Assembly: GCA_963782475.1 (NCBI GenBank)
Contig: CAWAJW010000012.1
Coordinates: forward strand, 1,116,001-1,180,000
Origin: CAVQBP01 sp963782475
Lineage (GTDB): Bacteria > Bacteroidota > Ignavibacteria > Ignavibacteriales > Ignavibacteriaceae
Direction: 5' to 3'
DNA length: 64,000 bases
A program made the position numbers and the translations under genes. How positions within the stretch are numbered: the stretch's first letter is position 1; each line of letters opens with the position of its first letter. Below are positions 48,384 through 57,312 of the stretch, in pieces. The notes below the pieces were generated by a model. That model was not told the origin of the DNA. It worked only from the letters and a program-made list of their open reading frames with translations, and searched no databases.

Positions 48384-48650
48384 ATGAAATCAGATACAAA
48401 AAATATATCACATTCTCAATCGTACTTACTTATGATATTAAATGATTATATAATTCATCCTTTAAATGAAGGTTTTTTTGGATTCGGAATATTTTTAACG
48501 GTATTATCATTTTCTAAGCTTGTTGCTGTTTTATTTGGAGCTATCAACTCATTCTCAATTGATGAAAAAGATTTGATTTTAAGTAGTGTAGGCTTTATTT
48601 GTCTTTTTTTAATTGATATACTCAAAAATTTTAATACTCAAAAAAACTAA
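48384..48650 (+). CDS. Small membrane protein, unknown
   Basis: An 88-residue protein with two hydrophobic segments (FFGFGIFLTVLSFSKLVAVL and IGFICLFLIDIL-like region). The start lies ten bases after a GGACGG-like stretch. No family recognised. It is followed 43 bases later by the small TPR gene, with which it may be co-transcribed. Confidence 0.5.
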   Translation: MKSDTKNISHSQSYLLMILNDYIIHPLNEGFFGFGIFLTVLSFSKLVAVLFGAINSFSIDEKDLILSSVGFICLFLIDILKNFNTQKN

Positions 48651-48693
48651 TTCTTAAGCTATTTTCTATTTATACAAATATTTAAAGAGTAAA

Positions 48694-48939
48694 ATGGAAA
48701 TTACAAAAAAATATTTCGGCCCATGTCAGTCTGCATTGGAATATTTCAGCAGAGGAAATTTTAAAAAATTAATTGAAGATTATAATGGAGCTATTAACGA
48801 TTATTCAAATGCTATAAAACTAAGACCAAATTTTTGGGAAGCTTATTACCAAAGGGGAAATGTATTTTCTTTAACAAATAATCAAAAATCCGAACAAGAT
48901 TATAATACAGCAATCGAGTTGATTTTAAAATATTACTGA
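48694..48939 (+). CDS. Small TPR protein (paralogue 1)
   Basis: An 81-residue protein with about one and a half TPR units (NGAINDYSNAIKLRPNFWEAYYQRGN). Its start LEYFSRGNFKK is nearly the same as LEFFSRGNFKK in the 124-residue TPR protein at 49498, so they are paralogues on both sides of a response-regulator gene. No signal peptide; likely cytoplasmic. A truncated copy is possible. Confidence 0.65.
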   Translation: MEITKKYFGPCQSALEYFSRGNFKKLIEDYNGAINDYSNAIKLRPNFWEAYYQRGNVFSLTNNQKSEQDYNTAIELILKYY

Positions 48940-49105
48940 TTTTTTACCCTTTGACTTCCATTTTTACGCCTTAACAAGCCATAGCAGAAATTACCTACCT
49001 TTATCTACTATATATAATATGAAATTTACTTAATTACTTATCATCTGCAGTGGCATGTATTTTGATTTTTCTATTCAGAGTTATTTTAAATTACATAAAA
49101 AGCCA

Positions 49106-49486
49106 ATGGAAAAGACAAAGACAAAAAAAATTTTGGTAATTGAGCAGAACGAGTTTCATCGATTCTTTTATTCCTATGTCCTATCATTCTATTATTCCTG
49201 CCCGGTATTAACCACTGATAGTGGAGAGAAGGCTTTAAAAATTATAGAACAAAATTCTTTAGATCTAATTTATGTTGATATAGCGGCTTCTGCAACCGGT
49301 GGTCTTGAAACATTAAAGAAATTAAAGTATTATTTGCCCGATTTTAAAGTACCAATAATCGCTATTACTGCGGATCGGGATCGTGATACTTTATCTCAAT
49401 TAATTTCCCTTGGAATAACCGAATATATTGTAAAGCCTGAAGGTGAGGAAAATATATTTGATAAGCTTGGGGTATGTTTTAATTAA
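49106..49486 (+). CDS. Single-domain response regulator
   Basis: I choose ATG 49106 (MEKTKTKKILVIEQNE) because it starts right before the first strand of the receiver fold; an upstream ATG at 49055 adds 17 unrelated residues. The receiver domain has phosphoacceptor Asp in LIYVDIAASATGGLE, Thr in IIAITADRD and Lys in YIVKPE. The acidic pair at the start is EQ rather than DD or ED, so Mg binding may be weaker. There is no output domain and no linked kinase. It lies between two paralogous TPR genes, which suggests a small signalling unit. Confidence 0.8.
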   Translation: MEKTKTKKILVIEQNEFHRFFYSYVLSFYYSCPVLTTDSGEKALKIIEQNSLDLIYVDIAASATGGLETLKKLKYYLPDFKVPIIAITADRDRDTLSQLISLGITEYIVKPEGEENIFDKLGVCFN

Positions 49487-49497
49487 TACAAAATTAT

Positions 49498-49872
49498 ATG
49501 TTATCTCAAAATAAAATAAATCATAATTCGCAGGCATTGGAATTCTTTAGCCGGGGAAATTTCAAAAAAAGGGGTAAAAATTATAAAGATGCTCTTGCAG
49601 ATTTTAATAAAGCTATTGAATTATACCCTTCATTTGCCGAAGCTTACTTTAAAAGAGGAAATATAAAAAATCTTCTGGGAGATTATGATGGTGCTATAAC
49701 GGATTACAGTAAAGCAATAGAACTGAATCCAAATCTGGCTGAAGCCTACCACAATAGAGGACTTACTAAATTCAGATCCGGTAACGAACAAGCGGGAAAT
49801 CTTGATTTTCTTAAAGCTGGTATGCTTGGATATATCAGGGCATACGATATTAAAAAAGAATTTTGTAATTGA
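49498..49872 (+). CDS. TPR protein (paralogue 2)
   Basis: A 124-residue protein with three TPR units (KDALADFNKAIELYPSFAEA, DGAITDYSKAIELNPNLAEA and a last degenerate one). It starts 11 bases after the response-regulator stop and shares the SRGNFKK start with the small TPR protein at 48694. Likely a cytoplasmic adaptor. The cluster of two TPRs around one receiver suggests that the receiver's output is a protein contact. Confidence 0.8.
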   Translation: MLSQNKINHNSQALEFFSRGNFKKRGKNYKDALADFNKAIELYPSFAEAYFKRGNIKNLLGDYDGAITDYSKAIELNPNLAEAYHNRGLTKFRSGNEQAGNLDFLKAGMLGYIRAYDIKKEFCN

Positions 49873-50004
49873 TCAATCTCCACTTTTGAAGTTGAATTAA
49901 TCTGTTTCTTAATCGGTTAAAATTTAATTATCCTTTAAACCTTTCGTTATATTTACTGTCAAATATTATTATAAATTTCCTATTTATTTAATCGGAGTAA
50001 GAAA

Positions 50005-50832
50005 ATGCCTTATCCATATTTTAAACGGCTGATCATTTTAATATTATTCGGTTTTATTTTTTTGAACGGGTGCAGCGGTGAAAAGGAATTATTAAGTAAC
50101 TGGACTAATCAACAAATAAAAATAGATGGCGAAAGTTCTGATTGGCAAAACAATCTTGAATATCTTAAAGATGACAATGTTGCAATAGGCTTTAAAAATA
50201 ATAATGAATTTTTATATATCTGCTTAACTACAAATGATTTTAGAAAAGTTTTCCCAATGTTTAGAGGAGGATTTATAACCTGGTTTGAACCTGAAAATGA
50301 TGGTAAAACAATTGGCATAAAATATCCGATTCACGATGATTCAAATAATAATGAACATATGCCGAATTCAACAGACGAAATTTATAATAGGCAAAATCCG
50401 GGTGAATTTATAAGTAAAATGCTGTATCGTCAGAGTGAAATGCAAATAGTAAATGAAGATAAATCTCTATTGACAGAAATTTCGGTAGAAAATAATGAAG
50501 GAATTCAAGCTAAACTCGGCTACAATTCCGACAGGTTTATATATGAACTAAAAGTCCCTTTGAATGATGCTAAATATAGTTATAAGATATCTGCTCTTCC
50601 TGGTGAAAAGATTAAAATTAAATTTGAAACTGAAGAACCCGAAAGAAGTAATTTTGAAGGAGAAAAAAACGGAGGGATGAGAAGAGCAAGAGGTGAAGGT
50701 GAAGGCGAAGGTGAAGGTGGGGATTTTGGAGGTGGGAGATCAGGTCGTGGAATGGGGTATGGTATGAGAAATGGAGGAGGAGGTTTTGAACCTTTGAATT
50801 TCTCAGTCGAAGTTACATTGAAAAAAAGTTGA
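50005..50832 (+). CDS. Lipoprotein with CBM9-like domain and Gly/Arg-rich tail
   Basis: A 275-residue lipoprotein (lipobox LNGC). Residues about 30-205 resemble a family 9 carbohydrate-binding-type beta-sandwich (IKIDGESSDW start, FLYICLTTNDF). Then comes a low-complexity zone (GEGEGEGEGGDFGG and GRGMGYGMRNGGGG) encoded by GAAGGT repeats around 50695-50718, and a last beta strand. Its role is unknown; the tail is disordered. It converges on the Rieske gene with a 29-base gap. Confidence 0.65.
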   Translation: MPYPYFKRLIILILFGFIFLNGCSGEKELLSNWTNQQIKIDGESSDWQNNLEYLKDDNVAIGFKNNNEFLYICLTTNDFRKVFPMFRGGFITWFEPENDGKTIGIKYPIHDDSNNNEHMPNSTDEIYNRQNPGEFISKMLYRQSEMQIVNEDKSLLTEISVENNEGIQAKLGYNSDRFIYELKVPLNDAKYSYKISALPGEKIKIKFETEEPERSNFEGEKNGGMRRARGEGEGEGEGGDFGGGRSGRGMGYGMRNGGGGFEPLNFSVEVTLKKS

Positions 50833-50861
50833 CAAATATAATTTCGATTTAAGCTGCCATA

Positions 50862-51338
50862 TTAGATTATAATAGTAAGTTGATTGTTATTAAACTGTGT
50901 TTGATATTGCGGTAATGCCCTCTGCGCCGGTCCATTAATAACCTGTCCGCTCAGATTAAATTTTGAACCGTGACAGGGACAAACAAAACTTTTATTTCCT
51001 GAATCAAAACCTGTGATTAGACATCCTTGATGAGTACAAATAGCTGATAACGAATTAAAACTATCTTGGGTGGGCCGATCTACCAATATATTTCCGTTTG
51101 AGAATTGTAAAAGTACGGCACTCCCGACTGTTGATAGCGGTGATGAAGAATCAATATTTAATGAAATAACATTATTTTTAGGTGTTGCTTGAATTGTTTG
51201 CAAATTCGAAGATGAAGCTGAAACAGGATTTGAATTGCTTCCGCAGCCTTCAATAATTGATCCTAATATTGATGGAAGTGTTATTATTGCTGCTCCTTGG
51301 ATCGTTTTATTAAAGAATTCTCTTCTGGTTATTTTCAT
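50862..51338 (-). CDS. Rieske [2Fe-2S] protein with Tat-type signal
   Basis: A 158-residue protein. The N-terminus has TRREFF followed by a hydrophobic stretch, a twin-arginine signal, and then EGC, a possible lipobox. The Rieske cluster boxes are CTHQGC and CPCHGS, with complete Cys and His ligands and a Gly between. It should be folded in the cytoplasm, exported by Tat, and carry a 2Fe-2S cluster in the periplasm. No cytochrome b is coded next to it, so it may belong to a different electron chain. Confidence 0.9.
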   Translation of the reverse strand: MKITRREFFNKTIQGAAIITLPSILGSIIEGCGSNSNPVSASSSNLQTIQATPKNNVISLNIDSSSPLSTVGSAVLLQFSNGNILVDRPTQDSFNSLSAICTHQGCLITGFDSGNKSFVCPCHGSKFNLSGQVINGPAQRALPQYQTQFNNNQLTIII

Positions 51339-51474
51339 TTATCCTTCTTTTCATGATGAATAAAACCAAATTATCTTCAACAGATGGATTTTTCAAGGCA
51401 GTTCTAAAAGATAAGTTAAACTGAGCACACTAAAAAAATTCGAAGATTTAATATTGGGAAACTAAATGATTTCC

Positions 51475-52512
51475 TTAAAATTTAATTAATGCCTTGATAA
51501 CATTATCTTCATAATTTGCCACTGTTTTAAAGGCAAGATCAGTTTTTTTAAATGGGAAGCGGTGAGTAATCATGAAATTGGGATTTAATTTCTGAGAGGC
51601 AATTAAATCGATAACAGGCTGGATACAATGATTCTGCCTTCTCACGTTTTGAATAGTTATCTCTTTTCTTCTAACTTTACTAATATCAAAAGAAATCCTA
51701 TCCACTTCAGGAATTCCAACAATTAATAAAGTTCCCCCTGGTTTAAGAATATCGACTGCCTGGTTAATAGCTTCCTGTTCACCGCAGCATTCGAATACAA
51801 CATCGAACAGTTCATGATTTATTTCTTTTGCAATAGTTGTAATATTTTCTTTGTCAGGATTTCCGCTCCATTTTGCTCCGGCGGATTTGGCAGTTTTAAC
51901 TCTGTAATCTAATTTATCGGTAATAAATATATTTTCAATTCCCATATTTTTGAGAAAAGACATAACGCTTAAACCTATTGGTCCTGCTCCTAATATTGCT
52001 GCTGAATTTTTTAATTTAATATTCTTTAAGAATTGAACTGCATAATAACCAATTGAAAGCGGCTCAACCAAAGCTGCCTCTTCTCCGTTTAGACTTGGAG
52101 GGACAGGATAACAGTTATTTTCTGGCATTACAATAAACTCGGATAAACATCCTTCAAGTTGACCAGGACATCCGAGAAAGTTTATATTTAAACATGTATG
52201 TTCTCTTCCACTCAAGCATTGTGAGCAATGATGACATGAAACAGCAGGTTCAACAGCAACAGTATCACCTATTTTAACTTTGGAAACGGAATTCCCTATC
52301 TCGATAACTTTTGCGGAACATTCATGTCCAACGGCAAAAGGAAATTCAATAATTTGATCCCCTATTCTCCCTTCTCTATAATAGTGCATATCAGAGCCGC
52401 AAACGCCAACGGTATCCATTTTTAAAAGGATATCATCTTCATTAATTATTTGAGGTTTAGGAACTTCTATTATCCCTAGCTTTTTAATTGCAGTCAAAGC
52501 GGCTTTTTTCAA
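51475..52512 (-). CDS. Zinc-dependent sorbitol/polyol dehydrogenase-like enzyme
   Basis: A 345-residue medium-chain dehydrogenase. Catalytic zinc residues are Cys in VGVCGSDMHYYREGRIGD and His-Glu in GHECSAKV; the structural zinc site is CHHCSQCLSGREHTC; the NAD site is AILGAGPIGLSVM. HYYREGRIGD is typical of the sorbitol/xylitol/L-arabinitol branch. It is the last gene of the ara locus, 55 bases after the HAD gene. A role in polyol entry or exit, making a ketose, fits the arabinose context but the substrate is not proven. Confidence 0.85.
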   Translation of the reverse strand: MKKAALTAIKKLGIIEVPKPQIINEDDILLKMDTVGVCGSDMHYYREGRIGDQIIEFPFAVGHECSAKVIEIGNSVSKVKIGDTVAVEPAVSCHHCSQCLSGREHTCLNINFLGCPGQLEGCLSEFIVMPENNCYPVPPSLNGEEAALVEPLSIGYYAVQFLKNIKLKNSAAILGAGPIGLSVMSFLKNMGIENIFITDKLDYRVKTAKSAGAKWSGNPDKENITTIAKEINHELFDVVFECCGEQEAINQAVDILKPGGTLLIVGIPEVDRISFDISKVRRKEITIQNVRRQNHCIQPVIDLIASQKLNPNFMITHRFPFKKTDLAFKTVANYEDNVIKALIKF

Positions 52513-52567
52513 ACTGAATTCCTTTTTTGTAAAAAAATGAGCAAACGATTCTAAAATAATTTAAATA

Positions 52568-53155
52568 TTATTTTATGAATTTACGAATATCGATTGTTTT
52601 CATCCCTGCTTTTGAAGCAGCTTCCAAACCGGCATCTCCATCTTCAAAGACTACGCATGATTTTGGATCCAAATTTAATTTGGATGCAGCAGCATAAAAA
52701 ATATCGGGAGAAGGTTTAGGATTAAAGGGATCATCAGCTGTTAATATTATTTCAAATAGTTTTATGATTCCTAATACCTGTAATTCGAGGGTAACAATTT
52801 TGTTAACACTTCCAGAAACAACACCGAGCGGTAATTTCCGAAAATAATATTTTGCAATTTTGACAATTTGCTCAATCGGTTTAACTGAATTAATATTCTC
52901 CAAAAAATATTCATGCTTGGCAGTGACTAGTAATTGAGGTTCCAGATTGGTATGAAATTTTTTATTATATAAATCAATTATTTCAATTTCCTTCATCCCT
53001 TTTAGTGAAAAAAGAAATTCTTTGTTATAATATGAATTATATTTCTGAAAGGCTGCTTTCCATGCATCCATATGTAGCGGCATGGAATCGACTAATGTAC
53101 CGTCACAGTCAAAAAGTAATCCTCGAGTGCTTTCAGGGATGCTGATTTTCTGCAT
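52568..53155 (-). CDS. HAD-family phosphatase or phosphoglucomutase-like enzyme
   Basis: A 195-residue HAD protein: motif I FDCDGTLVDSMPLHMDAW (two catalytic Asp), motif II VVSGSV, Lys in KPSPDIFYA, and motif III VVFEDGDAGLEAA. It is close to YqaB and beta-phosphoglucomutase. In an arabinose operon it might remove dead-end sugar phosphates, an inference. It lies 151 bases after araA. Confidence 0.85.
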   Translation of the reverse strand: MQKISIPESTRGLLFDCDGTLVDSMPLHMDAWKAAFQKYNSYYNKEFLFSLKGMKEIEIIDLYNKKFHTNLEPQLLVTAKHEYFLENINSVKPIEQIVKIAKYYFRKLPLGVVSGSVNKIVTLELQVLGIIKLFEIILTADDPFNPKPSPDIFYAAASKLNLDPKSCVVFEDGDAGLEAASKAGMKTIDIRKFIK

Positions 53156-53306
53156 TTTTATTTCATAAACACATTTTAGACAATATTATTAAAAATGAAC
53201 AGGGCATTTGAAATTTTCTTCATCGATTAAGAATTGATATATCTTAAACAGTATTAATAGAATTTATTATCCAATTAAAAAGCGAGAGGATATGTTAAAA
53301 GATAAT

Positions 53307-54813
53307 TTATAAACACCTGCTGTATGAATAATACAGTTCATTCCACCTGAGTTCTTTTTTAAAATCTGAAATTTTCGTTGAATCGTTAATCAGCAAATAT
53401 TCAATCCCGGCTATCTCGGCAAAATCTTCCAAAAATTCAGATGTAACAGATTGACTAAATCCTGTATGATGCGCGCCTCCCGCCAGAATCCAGGCAGAGG
53501 CTGCAACTGGTAAGTTTGGTTTTGGGATCCAAACAACTCTTGCTACCGGCAATTTAGGTAATGGAGCATCGGGTATAACAACATCAACTTCATTAACGAT
53601 CAAGCGAAACCTGTTTCCCATATCTATTATTGAAGCATTAATTGCCGGCTTGGGTGCAACGTTAAAAATTAGTCGGGGAGGATCTTCTTTCCCTCCTATG
53701 GATAATGGCTTAACTTCAAGGTTTGGTTTACCATCTGCTATTGATTCACATACCTCAAGCATATGAGCACCGAGTACTTTCATACCTGAAGGATCAAGAT
53801 GATAGGTATAATCCTCCATAAAAGAGGTGCCACCATTTAATCCTGAGGACATTACTTTCATAGCTCTAACGAGGGCTGCGGTTTTCCAATCGCCTTCAGC
53901 ACCAAAGCCATAACCATCGGACATTAAACGTTGTACAGCTAAACCCGGAAGCTGCTTTAACCCTGATAAGTCTTCAAAAGTTGTTGTAAATCCTTTAAAA
54001 TTTCCTGTTTGAAGAAATTTTCTTAATCCAAGTTCGATTTTTGCTGCTTCTCTTAAAGAAGAATGTTTTTCTCCTTTATTTAATAGAACCGGATTTACAA
54101 TATAATTTTCTTCATATTCAGAAATAAGCTTATCAATTTCATTTTCATTGATTGAATTCATTGATTTTACCAGTTCCCCCAGACCATACCCGTTAATAGA
54201 ATATCCTAATTTCATTTGAGCTTCAACTTTGTCACCTTCAGTAACAGCGACTTCCCTCATATTATCCCCAAACCGTGCGATTTTTCCTTTCTGGGAATCT
54301 TGCCATGCACATGCTGCTCTTAGCCATATTGCTAACTTTTCCTGTACATTTTCATCCCTCCAATGCCCTACAATTACTTTCCTGTTTTTTTTCATTCTAG
54401 TACATATAAAGCCAAATTCTCTTCCTCCATGTGCGGATTGATTAAGATTCATAAAATCCATGTCAATTTCATCCCATGGGATATCCCTGTTAAACTGTGT
54501 ATGCAGATGAACGAATGGTTTTTGTAAAATTTTTAATCCGGCAATCCACATCTTTGCCGGGGAAAATGTATGCATCCAGGTTATTAAACCGATGCAATTT
54601 TCTGAAGCATTTGCATCCAGACATAATTTATAAATTGAATCTGGTGTAGTTAGATACAGGTTTGAAAATAATTTTTATTGGTATTTTCGAAATATGATTA
54701 AATTCCTTAACAATATTTTCCGAATGTTCGGCAACTTTTAATAAAGTTTCTTCTCCATATAAATGCTGACTACCTGTAACAAACCATGCTTCATATTTTT
54801 TTATATCTATCAT
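53307..54813 (-). CDS. araA: L-arabinose isomerase (frameshift near the N-terminus)
   Basis: Two frames join into 501 residues (E. coli AraA has 500) if one T (A on the plus strand) at about 54654 is removed: KPV then LTTPDSIYKLCLDANASE. N-terminal block WFVTGSQHLYGEETL and HTFSPAKMWI, QFNRDIPWDEIDMDFMN and TYHLDPSGMKVLGAHMLEV are the family signatures. AraA converts L-arabinose to L-ribulose with a Mn ion. It follows araD by 57 bases. Family length and intact motifs make a sequencing indel the best explanation. Confidence 0.93.
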
Positions 54814-54870
54814 TTTTAAATTCCTTTTTAAGATTAGTAAAAATTATGAAAAATAGAGCGGGAGCGCGAA

Positions 54871-55563
54871 TTAATTTTTCTGACCGTAATATGCATTTTT
54901 GCCATGTTTTCTTGAATGATGCTTGTTCAGCATATAGTCAGGTAAAGGAGCAAGGTCAGGTTTTAGCTTTAAAGCATATAAAGCCATTTTAGCAACTCTT
55001 TCAAGTATCAAATTATTTTTTACAGAATCCTCAGGGTTCTTACCCCATGTGAATGGCGCATGTCCTGCTACTAAAACAGCAGGCGTAGAAAGATGATCTA
55101 AATTCTTAAAACGTTCTGTGATAACTTTTCCGGTATTTAATTCATAGTCAGATTCCACTTCATCTTTTGTAAGAAACCTGGTTACTGGGATAATTCCATT
55201 GAAATGATCAGCATGTGTAGTGCCATAACATGGTATCTCCATAACTGCTTGAGCAAATATTGTTGCATATTCACTATGACTATGTGTAATTCCACCAATA
55301 TCCCGGAAGGTTTTATAGAGTTCGATATGTGTTGCAGTATCTGAGGAAGGATTGAGATCCCCTTCCACAACTTTCCCTTGCATATTAACAACTACAATAT
55401 CATCAAGCTTTAAGCTATCATAATTTACACCGCTCGGTTTTATAGCTATCAATTCTTTTTTACGATCTATACCGCTAACATTACCCCAAGTAAGAGTTAC
55501 AAGATTATATTGAACCAGTGATATATTAGCTTTTAATACTTTTTCTTTTAATTCTTTTAACAT
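54871..55563 (-). CDS. araD: L-ribulose-5-phosphate 4-epimerase
   Basis: A 230-residue class II aldolase-fold enzyme. Residues of the family are in place: LTWGNVSG, KPSGVNYDSL, the zinc residues H94 and H96 in THSHSEYATIFAQ, the Asp 75 in SSDTATHIELY, and GHAPFTWG. It makes D-xylulose 5-phosphate. Its start codon lies directly against the araB stop codon with no spacer, so the two are coupled. Confidence 0.96.
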   Translation of the reverse strand: MLKELKEKVLKANISLVQYNLVTLTWGNVSGIDRKKELIAIKPSGVNYDSLKLDDIVVVNMQGKVVEGDLNPSSDTATHIELYKTFRDIGGITHSHSEYATIFAQAVMEIPCYGTTHADHFNGIIPVTRFLTKDEVESDYELNTGKVITERFKNLDHLSTPAVLVAGHAPFTWGKNPEDSVKNNLILERVAKMALYALKLKPDLAPLPDYMLNKHHSRKHGKNAYYGQKN

Positions 55564-57265
55564 TTAATTTTTCATGGAAATGTTGTCCCTGATTTCCAAT
55601 AAATCTTTCATCACATTATACATGCTACCCGACCAGGATTTGATGCCGAAACCATCATGCAACTGGTGATAAATATTATATAATTTTTTATATGTTTTAT
55701 GGTTTTCAGGAATTGGCATATAGATATCTTTTGTACCGGTCATGACTTCTTGTGCAGAGTAAATGTCCTTAAATCCGCTGATTTGCTCACCTGCAGAGAC
55801 GGCAGCAAAAATTGCAGCTCCAAGTGCAGGTGTTTGTTCACTTTTTGATACTTTCATTGGCCGGTTAGTAACATCTGCATATATTTGCATAAGTAAAGGA
55901 TTTTTTATTGCTAAGCCGCCGCAATTAACAATTTCACTAATTTGAACTCCATATTCTTCGATCCTGTCAATTATTGCTAGAGCACCGAAAGCCGTCGATT
56001 CAATTAAAGCACGATAAATTTCATGAGGTTGAGTGTGAAGGGTCTGTCCTACCAATAACCCCGTTAATCTAACATCTACCAGAATGGTTCGATTACCATT
56101 ATTCCAGTCAAGTGCAATGAGACCACTTTCGCCAGGTTTTAATTTTGATGCTTCTTTTTCCAGGTTAATAAACTTTTCTTCCTGAGTGCTTCCATATTTT
56201 TCAGGTACAAAATTATTAATCAAACCAGAGAAATATATCACCCACAGCAGACTGTCCGGCTTCTATACCGTAGTAACCACCAATTACAGAACCGTCAACA
56301 ATTCCACAAACACCCGGAATATCAGCAAGAGTTTTATTGTTTGGCCAAATTAATATATCACAAGTGCTTGTTCCCAATATTTTTACAAGCGTACCTGTTT
56401 TAATACCTGCACCAACTGCTCCCATATGTGCATCAAAAGCACCAACTGCGATACTTACTTTTTCTGAGAGACCAAGTTTTTCAGACCATTCTTCCGAAAG
56501 AAATCCGGCTCTCTCATCGGATGCGGATGCATGTGTTGTCAGCTTTTTTCTTAATTCTCCCAGAGAAGGGGAGAGAATCCTAAGAAATTCTTCATCCGGT
56601 AATCCGCCCCATTTATCATTATACATTGCTTTATGGCCTGCTGCACAGATACTTCTTTTAATATCATCCGGCTTAGTGATGCCTACTAAAACTGCCGGAA
56701 TCCAATCACATATTTCTACAAAGCTATATGCAGCATCAAAAACATCAGGATTCTCCGATTTACAATGCAGCAGTTTACTCCAGAACCATTCTGAGGAATA
56801 AACTCCGCCGATTTTATTTAGATATTCGGGTCGCAATTTTGAAGCAGTAGCGGTAATTAATTTTGCTTCCCCATGGCTAGTATGATCTTTCCATAACCAA
56901 ACCATTGCTGCCGGTTGATCTTTAAATTTTTCCTGGAAACAAAGCGGCATTCCGTCTGAATCGACAGGCAGCGGACTGCTTCCGGTTGTATCTACTCCAA
57001 TTCCAATAACATCATCGGGGGAAAATTTTGGATTATCTTTTTTAGCTTTCTTTAATGCTCCAGTTATTGTTGTTTCAATACCAATTAAATAATCGGCAGG
57101 ATTTTGTCGTGCTAAATTATGATCTTTAACATCCGTAATAACTCCCGAATCACCTGAAGGATAGTTAAAAACATGACTCGCTAATTCTTGACCGCTCTGT
57201 ATATCAACTATTAGGGCTCTACACGAGTTAGTGCCAAAATCCAATCCGATAGAATATTTTCCCAT
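55564..57265 (-). CDS. araB: L-ribulokinase (one frameshift)
   Basis: Two frames give 566 residues, the length of E. coli AraB, after removing one base at about 56221 (DIFLWF then INNFVPEKYG). It has the FGGY kinase blocks: GLDFGTNSCRALIV (start), GIGVDTTGSSPLPVD, AVGAFDAHMGAVGAG, LVKILGTSTCDIL, GLIALDWNNGNR and ALGAAIFAAVSAG. It phosphorylates L-ribulose. It stands between the transporter gene (47 bases) and araD. Confidence 0.93.
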
Positions 57266-57312
57266 TTACATAACTTCTACTTTATTCTAAATCAAATATT
57301 CTTATTTATTTA

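Noticed and set aside
48694..48939. Small TPR gene as a frameshifted fragment of a longer TPR gene
   Set aside because: It has its own start and stop, and following sequence in other frames shows no TPR continuation.
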